This document shows positions 1 to 11,993 of a stretch of 64,000 nt of DNA, piece after piece (positions within the stretch are counted from its first letter, which is position 1; the number at the start of each line of letters is the position of its first letter). The stretch comes from Strongylocentrotus droebachiensis (Eukaryota > Echinodermata > Echinoidea > Camarodonta > Strongylocentrotidae). The DNA is taken from NCBI GenBank assembly GCA_035222895.1, contig JAVYIG010000060.1, positions 372,001-436,000 of the forward strand, given 5' to 3'. The notes under the pieces were generated by a model. It worked only from the letters and a program-made list of their open reading frames with translations. It did no database searches and was not told where the DNA came from. The position numbers were made by a program, and so were the translations under genes.

Positions 1-552
1 AACAAACTGCGCATGCGCGAACCTGAAATCTCTCTGTCCCGTCGATTTTCGGAACGGTACTCGGCCAACATAGCGTTCGTTCCCTAAACACGACATAAGA
101 GAGAGAGCTGACAAATAATTGTTATCTAGATCTAACAATGTAGGGCACTACCATGACTACTGAAGATAAAAACAGGGAATCTACTAGTGTTTCCAATGTC
201 TGTTCGGTAATTAGCTTATTCTATACCTCAATCTACAATACATTGATGGTTTTGGCCGTTTAGGCCTACTTTGGGGGCCCTTTTTCATCGTTATGCATGA
301 CGTGCCTGCACGCTGTGCACTACAGCCCACCGCCGGGTCCATTGCCCCGGCGCTCCGGCCAAGCCTCAAGGCCTTAGAGCACAAGCACCAAAAGGCAGCA
401 GGTGTGCAGTTCAGCGCGGGAATTGGATACGGACTTTGCGTCCCCGTCGCCTTTAGCAGACAGCGAAAGCGCTTAAATATCACGACGGTAACAAGAGTGC
501 GAGACCCGTCACAGTTGGTTAAACACACCGTCTCCTGTGCTTTCCGTCTCGT
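1..552. other. No gene recognised
   Basis: About 550 bases with no recognisable gene. The part from 300 to 440 is richer in G+C than its surroundings and is open on both strands, but the translations resemble nothing I know and neither strand has a convincing splice or start context. The boundary at about 552 is where similarity to the LINE fragment at 8.9 kb begins. Confidence 0.5.
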
Positions 553-795
553 TCCTAAAGCGCCCTATAACAAATGTAACAACGGAGAGATTGTTCATCA
601 TGTTTTTCATGAATCGTGCCCTAATGCACTTAATGAAGGTTGGTATACGTGCACTACAATAACATTATATTGTACCTGTTTAATAGAGACCATCCAGAAG
701 GCAATTTATACTTTAAACCAAGCTGTAAATATAGCATTTTGACCTGAATTTAAATTTATGAATAGAGCTAGGTATATTTCTACAATGCCTATTGA
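553..795 (+). mobile_element. LINE 3' fragment, zinc-binding C-terminus of reverse transcriptase
   Basis: This 240-bp piece is nearly the same as 8885-9127. Its plus-strand reading contains a C-x2-C ... H-H ... C pattern followed by NALNEGWYT, which matches the zf-RVT region found after the reverse transcriptase in some LINE proteins (family members read ALN-GRYTWRH). Only the C-terminal part is present and it ends at a stop near 742. It is a 5'-truncated or broken copy with no endonuclease or polymerase domain here. The zf-RVT assignment is from motif memory and was not tested by a profile search. Confidence 0.6.
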
Positions 796-1248
796 ATCTA
801 CTAAGCCAAAAATGATTCCTGATATTCTTGTGTTTTGTCAAAAACTTAGAGGGACTTGGTAACATTGTTCATATGAGTGATAATGGTGCTAAGGTAGTGA
901 CTTCATTGCTAAATGTGCAATTGTAGATAATATGAACGTTTGAGTGAAAACTGACCATTATTTATGATAACAATTATGAAAAAGTGATCTGATCGATTCC
1001 CTAATTCTCCTAAGTATATTATTACAATTTAATTACATTTAAGGTGAATGTAAATCGTCACAAAGCGATGAATTGGCTCTATATACCATTCCAGAAACTT
1101 ATCGTTGACACATTTTTAAAAGCCTGCCCCCTGTCCTATTTGTATGCAAACGCGGCTGGGAAAATTCAAGAATAGTTGAGAGAATTTACTGTCAGAGGGT
1201 GTTGACCAGTGACACCTTTACACAAAACCATCAACATCGGCTCGGTGT
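796..1248. other. AT-rich, nothing recognised
   Basis: AT-rich DNA between the LINE fragment and a minisatellite. I see no open frame of interest, no tRNA signal and no clear repeat. Confidence 0.5.
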
Positions 1249-1393
1249 TAAAATGTCAGAGGTAAAAATGTCAGAGGAAAAAATGTAAGAGGTAAAAATG
1301 TCACAGGTAAAAATGTCAGAGGAAAAAATGTCAGAGGTAAAAATGTCAGAGGTATAAATGTCAGAGGAAAAAATGTCAAAGGTAAAAATGTCA
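1249..1393 (+). repeat. 15-bp minisatellite (AAAATGTCAGAGGTA)
   Basis: About ten tandem copies of a 15-base unit close to AAAATGTCAGAGGTA, with drift between AGAGGTA and AGAGGAA versions. The same unit recurs in reverse complement at 6625-6722. No other feature overlaps it. Confidence 0.9.
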
Positions 1394-2639
1394 AAAAATA
1401 TAACGAAGGATTCTCTGCAGTCATTAATTTCAGCGCTGCTTTATTTGCTTCTTTCTTAAACTTGTATTTATACCTTTCTGCCCGAAATTGTGATTTGTTG
1501 CCCGATTATTGCCGAGTGGAGACGGGGAGGAGGGGGGGTATATTTCTTTTGGGAGCATAGTGACTCGTCTGCCTCCCCGTCACATGCCTTTGCCTAAGCA
1601 AGTGATACTCAACACTGAGCAAACTTCTGGAAAAAAGAATGTCTAAAATCGAGTAGTTTGGCCATGAATTATAGGCCGAGTTGTGGCTCAATGGTGCAAT
1701 CATTAAATAAAAAGAAAAGTCATCACAGCCCCTCCCCCCCCCCCCCACAAAAAAGGAGAAAAATATCAAGCTGTGAGTCCTCCGCCCTTCCCCCCTCAAT
1801 TCACCGTCCCTTCAGAAGATTGATGGACATTTTTAACAGCGTGGCAATGACTACTATAAAATGTTATTTTCCGACAAATGCATATTTCCTACCATTTCAC
1901 TTTCTTGTGGGCTTGATACATGTACTTTAATACTTTGATATAATTACAAAGCATAAAGCCGCCCATGTTACATTTAATGCTAACCGCACCATTACATTCC
2001 AGATAAGCGCGCTCTTTGCAGATGTTCTGTTTAAGCTACATCGTTCTATAATTATTTGTTGTGAGAGATCAAACTCTGAAATTGATAAATATTTGTTCAT
2101 GAGTAACATATCAGAAACATAGTTTTACTGTACACATTTATAGCATCATGATACTGCTGGTATACATGATTTTATTGTTTGAACGATATTTGGTGCAGGA
2201 TGTATAAAAGGTGTGCTAGAAAACACTGTATATACGACAGTTTCCAGCAGGTACATGTTCGTACAAGTCTACACATTAAACAAATGCATCATGATTTTGG
2301 CAGAAAAAAACAGTTGAAATTGGGGTACTTTAACTGTATTTATCCCACATCTCTTAATCACAAACATGATTTTTTTTTTAAATATAAAGTTACACAGAGT
2401 ACTGTTATGGTCGAAAACACATGACAAAATACCTGGGTAGATATGTCTCAACGTTTACCACTTATAGGCATACTATCTGACATTCTTCAAGCGAAGCTTT
2501 GACATTGTTTGTTAAACTTTTGTAATAAAGTATTGAAATTTGAAGCTTTATTTATTCCACATTTTACATAGAAAAAAAGTTTATATTCTTTTCTTTTTTT
2601 ATACAGGCGTATATTATTATAAGAATAGATTTCACACAA
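1394..2639. other. No gene recognised; one long C tract
   Basis: No convincing gene. A run of about 17 cytosines lies near 1731-1747. The small open frames here are AT-rich and lack codon structure. The segment from 2640 on is a separate low-complexity tract. Confidence 0.45.
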
Positions 2640-3147
2640 GAAATTTTATTTTTTTAATATTTTTTTTACAGAAATCAGATCAAATATAATGAACGGAAAA
2701 TAAGTACGAAATTTCGAAATATGAACATATAACAGGCTGGGTAGAACAATGTAAAATATGGGGAGCCTAAATAAAAAGCCTAGCTTGTATGTGAATAGGC
2801 TCCCGTACTGAGTAACACAATATAGTAGGTTTGGATTTAAAAGGTATAGTATAGTATGAGATTCAAGAGAGGTACAAGGAGAGTGAATTTGAGAAGAAAC
2901 GAGAAATAGAAATAAAGAGTAAAGAGAATAATATAATAGTGATAAGTAGGAGAAGGTGAAGAAGGGAAGAAAGAGGAAGAAGAGGAAGCTAAAAAAGAAG
3001 TGGAAGAAGAAGAGGCAGAAGAAGAATAAGAGAAAGCAAATTGATGAAATCAATGGCATTGTGAAATAACAAAAACTAAGTCTGTATAACCACCTGTACG
3101 ACCACCTGTACGATCCAGCGCGACATCAACATTACTTTTATACATAC
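2640..3147 (-). repeat. Purine-rich low-complexity tract, possible LINE 3' UTR
   Basis: The plus strand from about 2870 to 3040 is dominated by GAA, GAG and AAG triplets. It lies just downstream (minus sense) of the C-terminus of the LINE at 3148-6236, so it may be that element's 3' untranslated region. The open frame it yields is a leucine/phenylalanine-rich artefact of composition. Confidence 0.4.
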
Positions 3148-6100
3148 TTACTTAAAAGACAGAAACCGGAGCTTTCGTTTAAGTGAATTAATGGAGGGGC
3201 TTTCAACTATTTCGTTATTCAGGCTGTTCCAGAATTTGGGTCCAGTAAAAATAATTGTTTTGTTAGCAAAAACGGTGCGAGTTCGAGGAAGATGACAATG
3301 GTTTGACTGTCTAGTAGGGTAAGAATGTATAGTATTATTGCGTTGAAAAAAGGGGATGAAAGCATCTGGTAAGTTATCTTTCGATAGTTCATACATAAAT
3401 ATTCCAATATTATTTAAGTGCAAGTCAGATATTTTAAGAATATTACAATTATAGAAAAGCATATTTGTATGGGCAAGAAAACCAAAATTATTTATTATTC
3501 TAACAGCCCGTTTTTGTACAACATTAACTTTGTTCATTAGGGTTATAGAGCTATTTCCCCATGCGAGTATACAATAATTAAGATAAGGCAAGATCAAGGT
3601 AGAATAGAGTAGAAGCATGACATGAGGAGGTACAAAAGATTTCAACTTATTCATTACACCGGAGTTCCGTGACAACAGCTTACATAAACAATGTATGTGA
3701 ACTTTCCATGTTAGTTTACTGTCTATGTAGACACCTAAGTATTTTGTGGATTCAACCTGGTTGATTGTTACGTTATTGATTTTTTATATGACCTGGTAAG
3801 GATAATACAGAATTTCTGAATAGCATGAAATATGTTTTATTTATATTAAGCGACAATTTATTTGCTTGGATCGATTTAAAAACGCAATTTCATTCGGTGT
3901 TTACAGTGTTTAGAAGTGTTTCTGTGTTTTTGTGAGAGCAAAATAAATTGGAGTCATCCGCGAAAAGAGTTTTTGAGATCATTGATGTATAAAATAAAAT
4001 AAATAAAGAACCTTGGGGACGCCACAGGTAATTGGTTGAAGAGTCGATTCCGAACCATCTATATATACAAACTGTTTTCTACTACTGAGGTAGCTCCTGA
4101 ACCACTCCAAGGCCCTCCCTCGAACACCATAGTGGGATAACTTATGGAGTAAAATATCGTGATTAATTGTATCGAAGGCCTTGGAGAAGTCCAGGAAAAT
4201 ACCCGCAGTATGTAGCACATTGTCGATAGCATTTGCAATCTTATTGATAAATAATAGAAGTGCGTGCGCGGTTTAGTGCTTCTTGCGAAACCAAATTGGG
4301 AGCCGGAGAGAACATGATTACAATTTAAAAAAGCAATAAGGCGAGAATAAACAATTTTTTTCGAGGATCTTTGAGAAACTGGTTAGAAGTAAAATAGGGT
4401 TGTAATTTCCTACGTCCTGTTGATCACCTTTTAAAAAAAATAGGTATAACCTTTGCGATCTTCATTTTATTGGGGACAGTGCCGGTTGTTAGTGATAGAT
4501 TATAAAATGTGTTATATAGGAGAAACTATTACATGTATATTTGTTTTGAGTAAAACATTAGTGATACCATCATACCCTGAACTATTTTTCAGCTTGAAAT
4601 TGTTTACAATATCAATTACTACAGTTTCATTAGTAGGTAAACAGAAAAGACTATTTGGAATGTTGCCTCTTAGAAAATAATGGAATGGTAGATTGGAATC
4701 TGGAATGTTGCGGGCAAGATTGGGGCCTATGTTCACGAAAAAAGAAATGAACGCATTTGCCACGCTAGTGTTATTTTGTAGATGTTTACCAACAACATAA
4801 ATATCTTTAAAATAAGATTGGTTTTTCTTGTTATTGTTTAAAACTGTGTTGATTACCTTCCACGTACTTTTGATGTTGGACTTAAATGAATTGAATTGAC
4901 GGGAATAATATTGTTTTTCGCTACGCGAAGTATAACAGTTAGCTTATTCCGATAATGAGTATATTTACTTTTATTATTTTCGTTTGGTTCAGTTTTATAT
5001 CTATAGAATAATCTGTTTTTTCTATTTATGGACCTAAAGAGAGATTTTGAAATCCAAGGAGATCTACACACCTTTTTGTAGTTAGGTTGAGCAGGACGCT
5101 GTAATGGTAAGTTGGTATTGAACGATTTATTAAATATTTCTAAGAATTTATCAAAAAGTTACATTAGAGTCATCATTATTGTATACCTGTTGCCAGTTAA
5201 TAACCGAGAGACTTTCTCTGAATCTATTACGGTTTGCCTCTGATAACACTCTAAATTGGTTCTGTTTTCTAATACTTGATGAGGACGATTTGGTAAGGCT
5301 CGGTATAACGGAAAATATTGGAGAATGATCGGACAGGTCAGAGACAACGATGCCAGAGAAAACGGGGGAATGTACATTAGTAAAGATGTTATCTATTAGG
5401 GTTGATGAGTGATCAACAATTCGGGTCGGCTTCGTAATTGCTGGAATAAATGAATGTGAAAGTAAAGTATCTAGGAAGTCCCTACTATTCGTATTTTGTT
5501 GGTAGTGGAAGAGGTTAAGGTTAAAGTCTCCCATGATGAAACAAGGTTTGTTATTAAGAAAAGGCGAGGCTAGTATATACTGAATAGCAGATGTAAACTC
5601 AGTAAATTTGGAATTTGGAGGCCTATAAATTTCTCCTATTATGATACTTTTGTCACCAGGATTTTTTAGTTCAATGAATAAGCATTCAATGTCTTTATTC
5701 ATATGAGTTAGTTCAGGTTTTAAATCAAAAGCTAGGTCAAGTGAAATGTAAAAAGCAACCCAACCTCCCACTTTGCCTCGCCTATTATTTGTTAACAATG
5801 TAAATCTTTCTATTGAGAATAACAAGGAGGTTAAGTCAGTGAACTAGGTTTCACACAAGCCAATTACTGATAAATCTGCATTTAAATAATTAATGAATAA
5901 CTGGAATTGGCCAAAGTTCCTAGTGAGGCTACGTGCATTGTGTTGCAGGAGAGAAAGTGTATTTTTGGAATTTGGTGGAGCAATCTTAGACATTTGAGTA
6001 GGTAATACATATTTAGAAGTTACATTATTTATAAAAACATCGTTTACATCAAGATCTAGCTGGAGTTCAGGCATTTCATTATTAAGATAGTTAATACTAT

Positions 6101-6236
6101 TGAATTCAACGTTGACTGCACCTTCTCTGCTGGTCATGGGAGAACAATTTCTAAGATCATTGTTTACTAACAAAATGTCGTTCAACTCATCCTCGTTTAG
6201 GGTTGCAAAGGCATGCAAATGTAAGTGATAATTCAT
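3148..6236 (-). mobile_element. LINE, nearly full-length decayed ORF2 (endonuclease + reverse transcriptase), CR1/Jockey group
   Basis: Read on the minus strand this gives an APE-type endonuclease followed by a reverse transcriptase. The endonuclease runs from 6236 to about 5151 and shows LLQHNARSL near its start, GEIYRPPN, MGDFNLN near 5521-5540 and SDHSP near 5323-5339. The polymerase starts near 4763 (SSGYDG), continues with FLDFSKAFDTINHDILLHKL at 4100-4200, has the catalytic FADDS at about 3953-3969, and ends with a C-terminal region (YSTLILPYLNYCILAWGNS) to 3148. The reading is broken into at least five pieces by frameshifts and small losses, one of them in the PQGS region just before FADD. 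Domain order and motifs point to the CR1/Jockey group of LINEs. It is dead as a gene. Target duplications were not found. Confidence 0.85.
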
Positions 6237-6546
6237 TGATAACTATGGATGAGGGGGACAAAGCATCCGTGTCTTTTTATTAATGATAATTGATTCCCTG
6301 TTTTTATCTCATTCAATCTGAATATTCTCTGTACTTAGGCCTACTTCCTCAAAACCAAATAAACATTAAAACATCAACTAATTTAAAATATCGAAAAATG
6401 ATAGAAATTAATATGTGCAAACCTGGTCACAAAATATAAGTTTCACATTTATTTTCCACATTGTATTATCCTCAGGACATGTACGAAGTACAATACACAG
6501 TCATTTATAAAATATAATAGACTAGCCTAGTAGCTTATATACGCCT

Positions 6547-6722
6547 TGACATTTTGTGTGATAAAGTGATGAGATATTATGACAGCACCAATATTTACAC
6601 CTACATTTATTTTTGTACAGTGTACCTGACATTTTGTTTGTATCTCTGACATTTTTACCTCCGACATTTTTACCTCTGATACTTTTTCCTCTTACATGTT
6701 TTCCTCTGACATTTTTACCTGG
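6547..6722 (-). repeat. 15-bp minisatellite, inverted relative to 1249-1393
   Basis: Six or seven degenerate copies of TACCTCTGACATTTT, the reverse complement of the unit at 1249-1393, concentrated in 6625-6722. The two blocks face each other across about 5.2 kb that includes the minus-strand LINE. Confidence 0.85.
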
Positions 6723-7239
6723 CACGTAAATATATTCGTGGTTCGATAATTTGTTCAGAATTTTGTGCATGCTAGAGGGTAGGTACAGTAGAATGAATAT
6801 GGTAAGTAACATTTCATACACAAATTACGCAGTTTTTTCATGAACCTGCAACAATGTTACCGAGTCACTTGAAGAAACTATTTAGTCTGGAATTATCGGT
6901 CCCCTTTGAAACAATTGTGTACCGAAACTCACGAACATACAGGAAGAAAGTACGCTCCTGCAGGGTATCAAAAACGTTCACTTTAACGATACGTTGGTAT
7001 TATGCAATTTCAAAACCAAATGTTACACTAACGACATCCAACCCCCTCTAGGGCCCGTACGTTACTGTCACTGTTGCTTTGCAGGGGAAGTACCGTCAGC
7101 TGCATCGAATAGCGCCGCTTCACTAGCGCACACTTGGACAAGCGGCATGCCATATTCTCAGCTCATCTCATCTTACCGACTTTCAGGTTATGTGTGAAAA
7201 TTCAGTTTGTGAAGATTACGTTTAACGGAATTGGGTATC
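6723..7239. other. No gene recognised
   Basis: Small open frames at 6854-7197 have no recognisable motif. No tRNA, SINE head or terminal inverted repeat was seen. Confidence 0.45.
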
Positions 7240-7830
7240 TTTGACTCAGATTCTAAAAAAAGGCCTGGATTAAGCTCTAATGCAATCATAATTGTAAACC
7301 TTTAGGTAAGTCAGGAATCCCGTAACTTTTACAAGCCGATCGCCTATCTGAATATATAGATATTCATGATTAGAAATCGATATTTCATAAAACAGTTTTC
7401 CTAAAGGTTTGTATAACACTACAGTCTATTGAAGGAAATGAGTATGGTAAAACCGGTCAATCAACGATTTTTAGTTTTTTGAGGCACTTCATAATAATTT
7501 TGAAGAGCGATTTCTTTTTTTAGGGCATCAATATTACACTATATCACATACACTGATGACAGGTAGGGCCGTGCATCTAATATTTAACATTGTTAAACGA
7601 TGCCTTTAAAGTAAATATATTAATTTTAAAAGGGGGGAAAATGGTGTTAATAAATTGATATTTATTGAAGGAAAAATATGTTGTCCCTTTTTCTAACCTG
7701 TTCTATTTGTATAGGAGCGTTGGTCTGTATCGGCTACATCCTTCTCCAAAACAGATGTCAGCTTCTTTTCTGTATTCTCGTTAGCCAACTGCGTCTCATC
7801 ATCTAGACAAACAGACAAAAAGTTTACCAC
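7240..7830 (-). repeat. Decayed dispersed repeat, copy 1
   Basis: Two blocks, 7240-7590 and about 7700-7830, are similar to 9300-9620 and 9120-9225. In the second locus the two blocks are in the opposite order on the same strand, as expected from a tandem duplication with losses. Minus-strand reading of the better copy gives plausible protein (for example LPYSFSLIDGSVIKTVRKT), so the repeat probably derives from coding sequence of an unidentified element or gene. Confidence 0.6.
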
Positions 7831-8699
7831 AATATTCAGATTCAGACTCTTAAGATACAAATCGTAATTTATTTATCTGTATTGAATTGAAAACAAAGAA
7901 AACTGACCTCCATTGGCATTTTAAATGCTAATATTTATAATCGGTGGGGAAAAATAACCTCATATCTATACAAAAAACTAACTATTCTTGATAGGGGAAC
8001 AAATTATTGTTTTGACATTCAAAATTAATTCATGTCCTTTACTTGTCCAAAACCTATGTGTTTGCTCATTGTTAAGTTATTAATGTGCAATAAAATCAAG
8101 CAATCCGCCGCACCCAATGTAAACTATTGCGTGGACTCTGCATTACAAAGACAATCTAAGTGGTAACAGAAAACAAACAAAAACTACCATTGTAAGCAGT
8201 AGCAATGTTTACCAAGAGGTACACTCTCACGACACTCAAAAGCCAAATTACAGATCAATCTATTACAGGTAATTACCAGTTTTGGAAATCCCCCCCCCCC
8301 CTCTCAAAAAAATGAAATGGAAGCTCGTATTACCAATCATGTGAAAGAATATGTTTTGACTAATACGTGCATGACACACATTTTGCCGAAAAATCACCTA
8401 CTAATTGGTATATTTGGTAAATCATTATATCTATTTGGACCTGATAGATATCGCGCACGTGTCGCGCACGTGTCACGTAGTCCCGTATACATATTTATGT
8501 GTATAGTGCTTGTAACTTTACCAAGACTGGACCAAATTTCTTATCATTTTGATGATTCCAGAACCTTGCATTCCACACCAATACTTATATGCTAGATGAT
8601 CAACCTTTTTTGATCGATTCCACAACGTTTCTTTCACAAAGCAATCGCATGACCATAATTGGTATTTATCTTTAAAGATAATTCAGCTGCTTGGCAAAG
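7831..8699. other. No gene recognised; short C tract
   Basis: AT-rich DNA with a run of about 12 cytosines near 8289-8300 and a small direct repeat of TCGCGCACGTG at 8450-8475. No gene recognised. Confidence 0.45.
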
Positions 8700-9068
8700 C
8701 CATGTACACACTTTGGTTGTGGAAGGCGAGTTTTTCCAATTCGCAGCGCTACAGGATAATTATTTTCATTAGGAAAGCATTGTTCTATAATTTGCAACTC
8801 AAAGTCGCGTGTTTTCTCTTGAACGCTCTTACCCACACGCTGAAAACAGATGCAAATTTAATGAGATGGGGAAAAAAGACTACATCCGACTGTAACAAAT
8901 GTTACAACGGAGAGATTTTTCATCATGTTCTTTATAAATCGTGCCCTAATGCACTTAATAAAGGTTGGTATACGTGCACCGCAATAACATTCTATTGTAC
9001 CTGTTTAATAGAGACCATCCAGAAGGCAATTGATACTTTAAACCAAGCTGTAAATATAGCATTTTGAC
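8700..9068 (+). mobile_element. LINE 3' fragment, zinc-binding C-terminus (longer copy)
   Basis: An open plus-strand frame of about 120 codons reads FLLNALTHTLKT, then LMRWGKKTTSDCNKC, then FHHVLYKSCPNALNKGWYT and a stop. The spacing C-x2-C, then H-H and C, followed by ALNKGWYT, fits the zf-RVT segment C-terminal to the reverse transcriptase of some LINEs. From 8885 it matches 553-795, so both are copies of one family. This copy keeps about 180 bp more of the 5' side. Confidence 0.65.
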
Positions 9069-9119
9069 CTGAATTTAGAATTTCGGATAGAGCTCGATAT
9101 ATATACAGTGCCTATTGAA

Positions 9120-9620
9120 TGTACTAAGACAACAATCATCAGCAACTGCCTTTTGCAAAACAGATTTGAGCTTCTTTCTTTCACTGTTGTTAGCCACTTG
9201 CTTTTCATCATCTAGACACTCAACAGGTAATATGAAATTAAAGAAAATAAATTACCATAACAAATTACCCCTTTTTTTTAGGTGACTCAATAGCATTTCG
9301 GCCTCAGATTCCGAAACAAAATCTTGGATTGTTCGCGTGCTGCAATCATGATGTTAAACCTTTAAATCAACCAGGAATCCCATGACTTTTACAAACAGAT
9401 CGCCTGTCTGATTATTAATATATTTATGATTGGAAATCGAACCTTCATTTTTCGTTTTCCTAACGGTTTTTATAACACTACCGTCTATTAGGGAGAATGA
9501 GTATGGTAAAATGGTCATTCCGAGATATTTGTTTACTTTATTGACGCACTTCATGATTATTTTGAAGGGCATTTTTGTTTAGGGCTTCATTATTAAACCA
9601 TATCACAGACATTGATAATA
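9120..9620 (-). repeat. Decayed dispersed repeat, copy 2
   Basis: Blocks at 9120-9225 and 9300-9620 match 7700-7810 and 7240-7590. Minus-strand reading is protein-like: CLDDEKQVANNSERKK in the first block and YLGMTILPYSFSLIDGSVIK in the second. The repeat continues on the far side of the foldback element, at 11632-11700 (GTAGGGCCATGCATCT), which corresponds to GTAGGGCCGTGCATCT at 7565-7580. Copy 1 therefore acts as an empty-site reference for the insertion at 9621. Confidence 0.65.
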
Positions 9621-9896
9621 CACTGTCGCTCATATAGTTCGAATATTTTTGTTTTACTCCAATTTATGGAATTATTTTAAAAATAATTTACAAATGATAG
9701 ATCTAGATAAAAGTATACATTCTCAGATTTTATTGAAAAATAATTTGACAATGTGTGTGTTGCGTTACTGCTAAAGCATGTGTATGCTACTATGCTTATC
9801 AACTAGGGGACCTACGCCCTTAAGTCACAAATGACAGTTATGAGGATTAATGCCCAACAAAAGGGCACTAAAGTAGCACATTGACATGGTTTTGAT

Positions 9897-9950
9897 CCTG
9901 GGGCCTCACAGTTACGAGGCCACTGCTTTGTCATTGAACCATGACTGTAC
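9897..9950 (-). repeat. tRNA-like A/B-box segment in the left arm of the foldback
   Basis: Reverse-complement copy of the segment at 10232-10285, with the same relaxed A-box and B-box-like motifs. It is part of the foldback arm, not an independent gene. Confidence 0.4.
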
Positions 9951-10231
9951 GCAGCGGGGGCTAGGGTAGGGGGAAGTTTCCATAAATTAAACAAAAAAAC
10001 AGAAAGTGCATTACATTTTAAATAATTTATTGCATTTTACCCCGGTCCTCAACATAAAAAAATCCTCTGGACAGCCATGCATTATGGCTCAAGGCATGGG
10101 CACACAGAGAATGTTTTAATGTTGGGAACCGGGGTAAAATGCAATAAATTATTGAAAATTAATTGCATTTTTTTATTTTGTAATTATTTATGGAAACTAC
10201 CCCCTACCCTAGCCCCCGCTGCTTACAGTCA

Positions 10232-10285
10232 TGGTTCAGTGACAAAGCAATGGCCTCGTAACTGTGAGGCCCCAGGATCAAAACC
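10232..10285 (+). repeat. tRNA-like A/B-box segment in the right arm of the foldback
   Basis: TGGTTCAGTGA resembles an A box (TRGYNNARNGG), and GGATCAAAACC lies 32 bases after it and resembles a decayed B box (GGTTCRANNCC). GCCTC and GAGGC between them could pair as an anticodon-type stem. This suggests that a tRNA or SINE head was captured in the foldback. It is unlikely to be a working tRNA. Confidence 0.4.
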
Positions 10286-10457
10286 GTGTCGATGTGCTAT
10301 ATTAGTGCCCTTTTGTGGTGCATTAATCCTCATTACTGTCATTTATGACTTAAGGGCGTAGGTCCCCTATTTGATAAGCATAGTAGCATACACATGCTTT
10401 AGCAGTCACGCAAAACACACATTGTCAAATTATTATTCAATACAATCTGAGAATGTA

Positions 10458-11217
10458 AAAAGCTTCCAGATGACATTACTTTGCTTAATGTTGGAGGCCA
10501 TGATGTTGCGCTTAGTGAAAATGTTCAGTTCTTAGGGTTAATCATGGATGAGCATTTATCTTGGAGAAATCATTTAGATGCTGTATGCACAAAGTTGTCC
10601 CGTAGTGTAGGTGTCATTTTTAGATTAAGATTTATTTTACCTGAAAGAGTGCTGATAACATTATATAATAGTATTATTCTTCCTTATTTGACATATTGTA
10701 ATGTTGCTTGGGGAAACACTTTTAAGTCATATCTTGATAAGTTGAGAGTATGGCAGAAGAAGGCAATACGGCTTATTACTAATTCTTATTATAGACATCC
10801 AAGTTCTCCAATGTTCCTTCGACTAAGAATGTTACCACTAAGTGGACTTGTGTCGTTCAATTGCATATTGTTTATGTTTAATCTTAAGTCTATGCCTCAT
10901 GAATGTACGTTAAAAGATTTATTCCGTCAGAACTCGCAAATTCATAATTATAATACACGTCAAAGGTGTCTTATTCGTCAGCCTTTTGCAAGAACAAATG
11001 TCACTCTGACCTCTTTCCATATCTCTTGCATTAAAGAATGGAACAGTCTGCCTGATGATATAAAAAATAGTACAACTCTTTCTAGGTTTAGAAGGTTATC
11101 TAAAATGTACCTACTTGAAAGACTGACATAGTTTTTATTTGCATCTTAGTAATTTCTTATTCTGAAATGCTTTTTGACCACTAAGGACCTATTCATCAGT
11201 GTGACTGCTGTGTGTGT

Positions 11218-11255
<38 letters not shown>

Positions 11256-11527
11256 TGAGAGAGTATTTGTATGTTCTATATTCTGTAGCTTAGTATTTTC
11301 ATCCATTGTATAATCATACGTAACATTCTTTTTACTGTAAATGTATGTATTTTGTTGACTATAGGGCCCCGCTCACAAGCTTAGCTTCTAAAGGGGTCCT
11401 AAAACCATTCAGTTTATGATGTAATCAAGTTAGAATATGTTGATTGATGTTCTATTACCAGTCTCTTTTTTATGTAACAGATTATATCATGCTTTGTGTG
11501 GTTTTGAATAAAATGAACTGATGAACT
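10458..11527 (+). mobile_element. 5'-truncated LINE (CR1/Jockey group) with 7-bp target duplication
   Basis: An open frame of about 216 codons (10481-11131) gives the region after the catalytic site of a LINE reverse transcriptase: NVQFLGLIMDEHLSWRNHL, YNSIILPYLTYCNVAWGNT, then HNYNTRQ and FHISCIKEWNSLPDDIK before the stop. The 3' UTR holds a (GT)n run at about 11211-11255 and ends in AATAAAATGAACTGATGAACT. The exact duplication GAATGTA lies at 10451-10457 and 11528-11534, and the interrupted sequence matches the left arm of the surrounding foldback in reverse complement. The intact frame and perfect duplication make this one of the younger insertions in the window. It is dead on arrival because of 5' truncation. 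Confidence 0.9.
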
Positions 11528-11993
11528 GAATGTATACTATTATCTAGATCTATTATTTTTAAATCATTTTAAAAATAATTCCATGAATTGGGGTAAAACA
11601 AAAATATTCCAACTATATGAGCAACAGTGTATGTAGGGCCATGCATCTCAGATTTCAAAAAAATAAATTTCAGGAGGGCAAGTAACCAACTTGTTTTAAA
11701 GTACTGAAATCTGAAATGACCTCGGCTTTTCCTAAACCCATGTGTTTTGCTAATTTATTATAGGGTTTTTCACATTATTCTGACACAAGCACTTTTCAAC
11801 CGTGGTGACGCGGCCGCAAGATTTCTATAGGCGTGTCCATTTCCCCCATTTTAATTGAAATACAAAAACAATAGATAATCTTAAAATTACTCCCCTGGTA
11901 TACTAGTTGTACTATTGAACGTATTGAAATCAGTATAAGTGTATATTTATGTTTACATAACATGTATATTTATCAACGGTAAACGGTCATCTT

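Larger units (their letters stand above)
9621..11629. mobile_element. TA-flanked foldback MITE (Tc1/mariner-like termini), split by a LINE
   Basis: The left end CACTGTCGCTCATATAGTTC and the right end, read in reverse complement, CACTGTTGCTCATATAGTTG, match. Both ends are flanked by TA (9619-9620 and 11630-11631). The element is almost one large inverted repeat: the arm 9621-10075 pairs with 10090-10457 plus 11528-11629, centred near 10083. Removing the LINE at 10458-11527 leaves about 940 bp. No transposase is present. A TA duplication is the hallmark of the Tc1/mariner superfamily, although other TA-targeting elements exist. Confidence 0.85.

Noticed and set aside
2646-3059. 137-codon leucine/phenylalanine-rich ORF as a membrane protein
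   Set aside because: It is the complement of a GAA/GAG-rich low-complexity tract with no codon structure.
10077-10361. 94-codon ORF (and its mirror at 9812-9994) as a gene
   Set aside because: Both are readings of the two arms of the same foldback, so the similarity is due to the inverted repeat.
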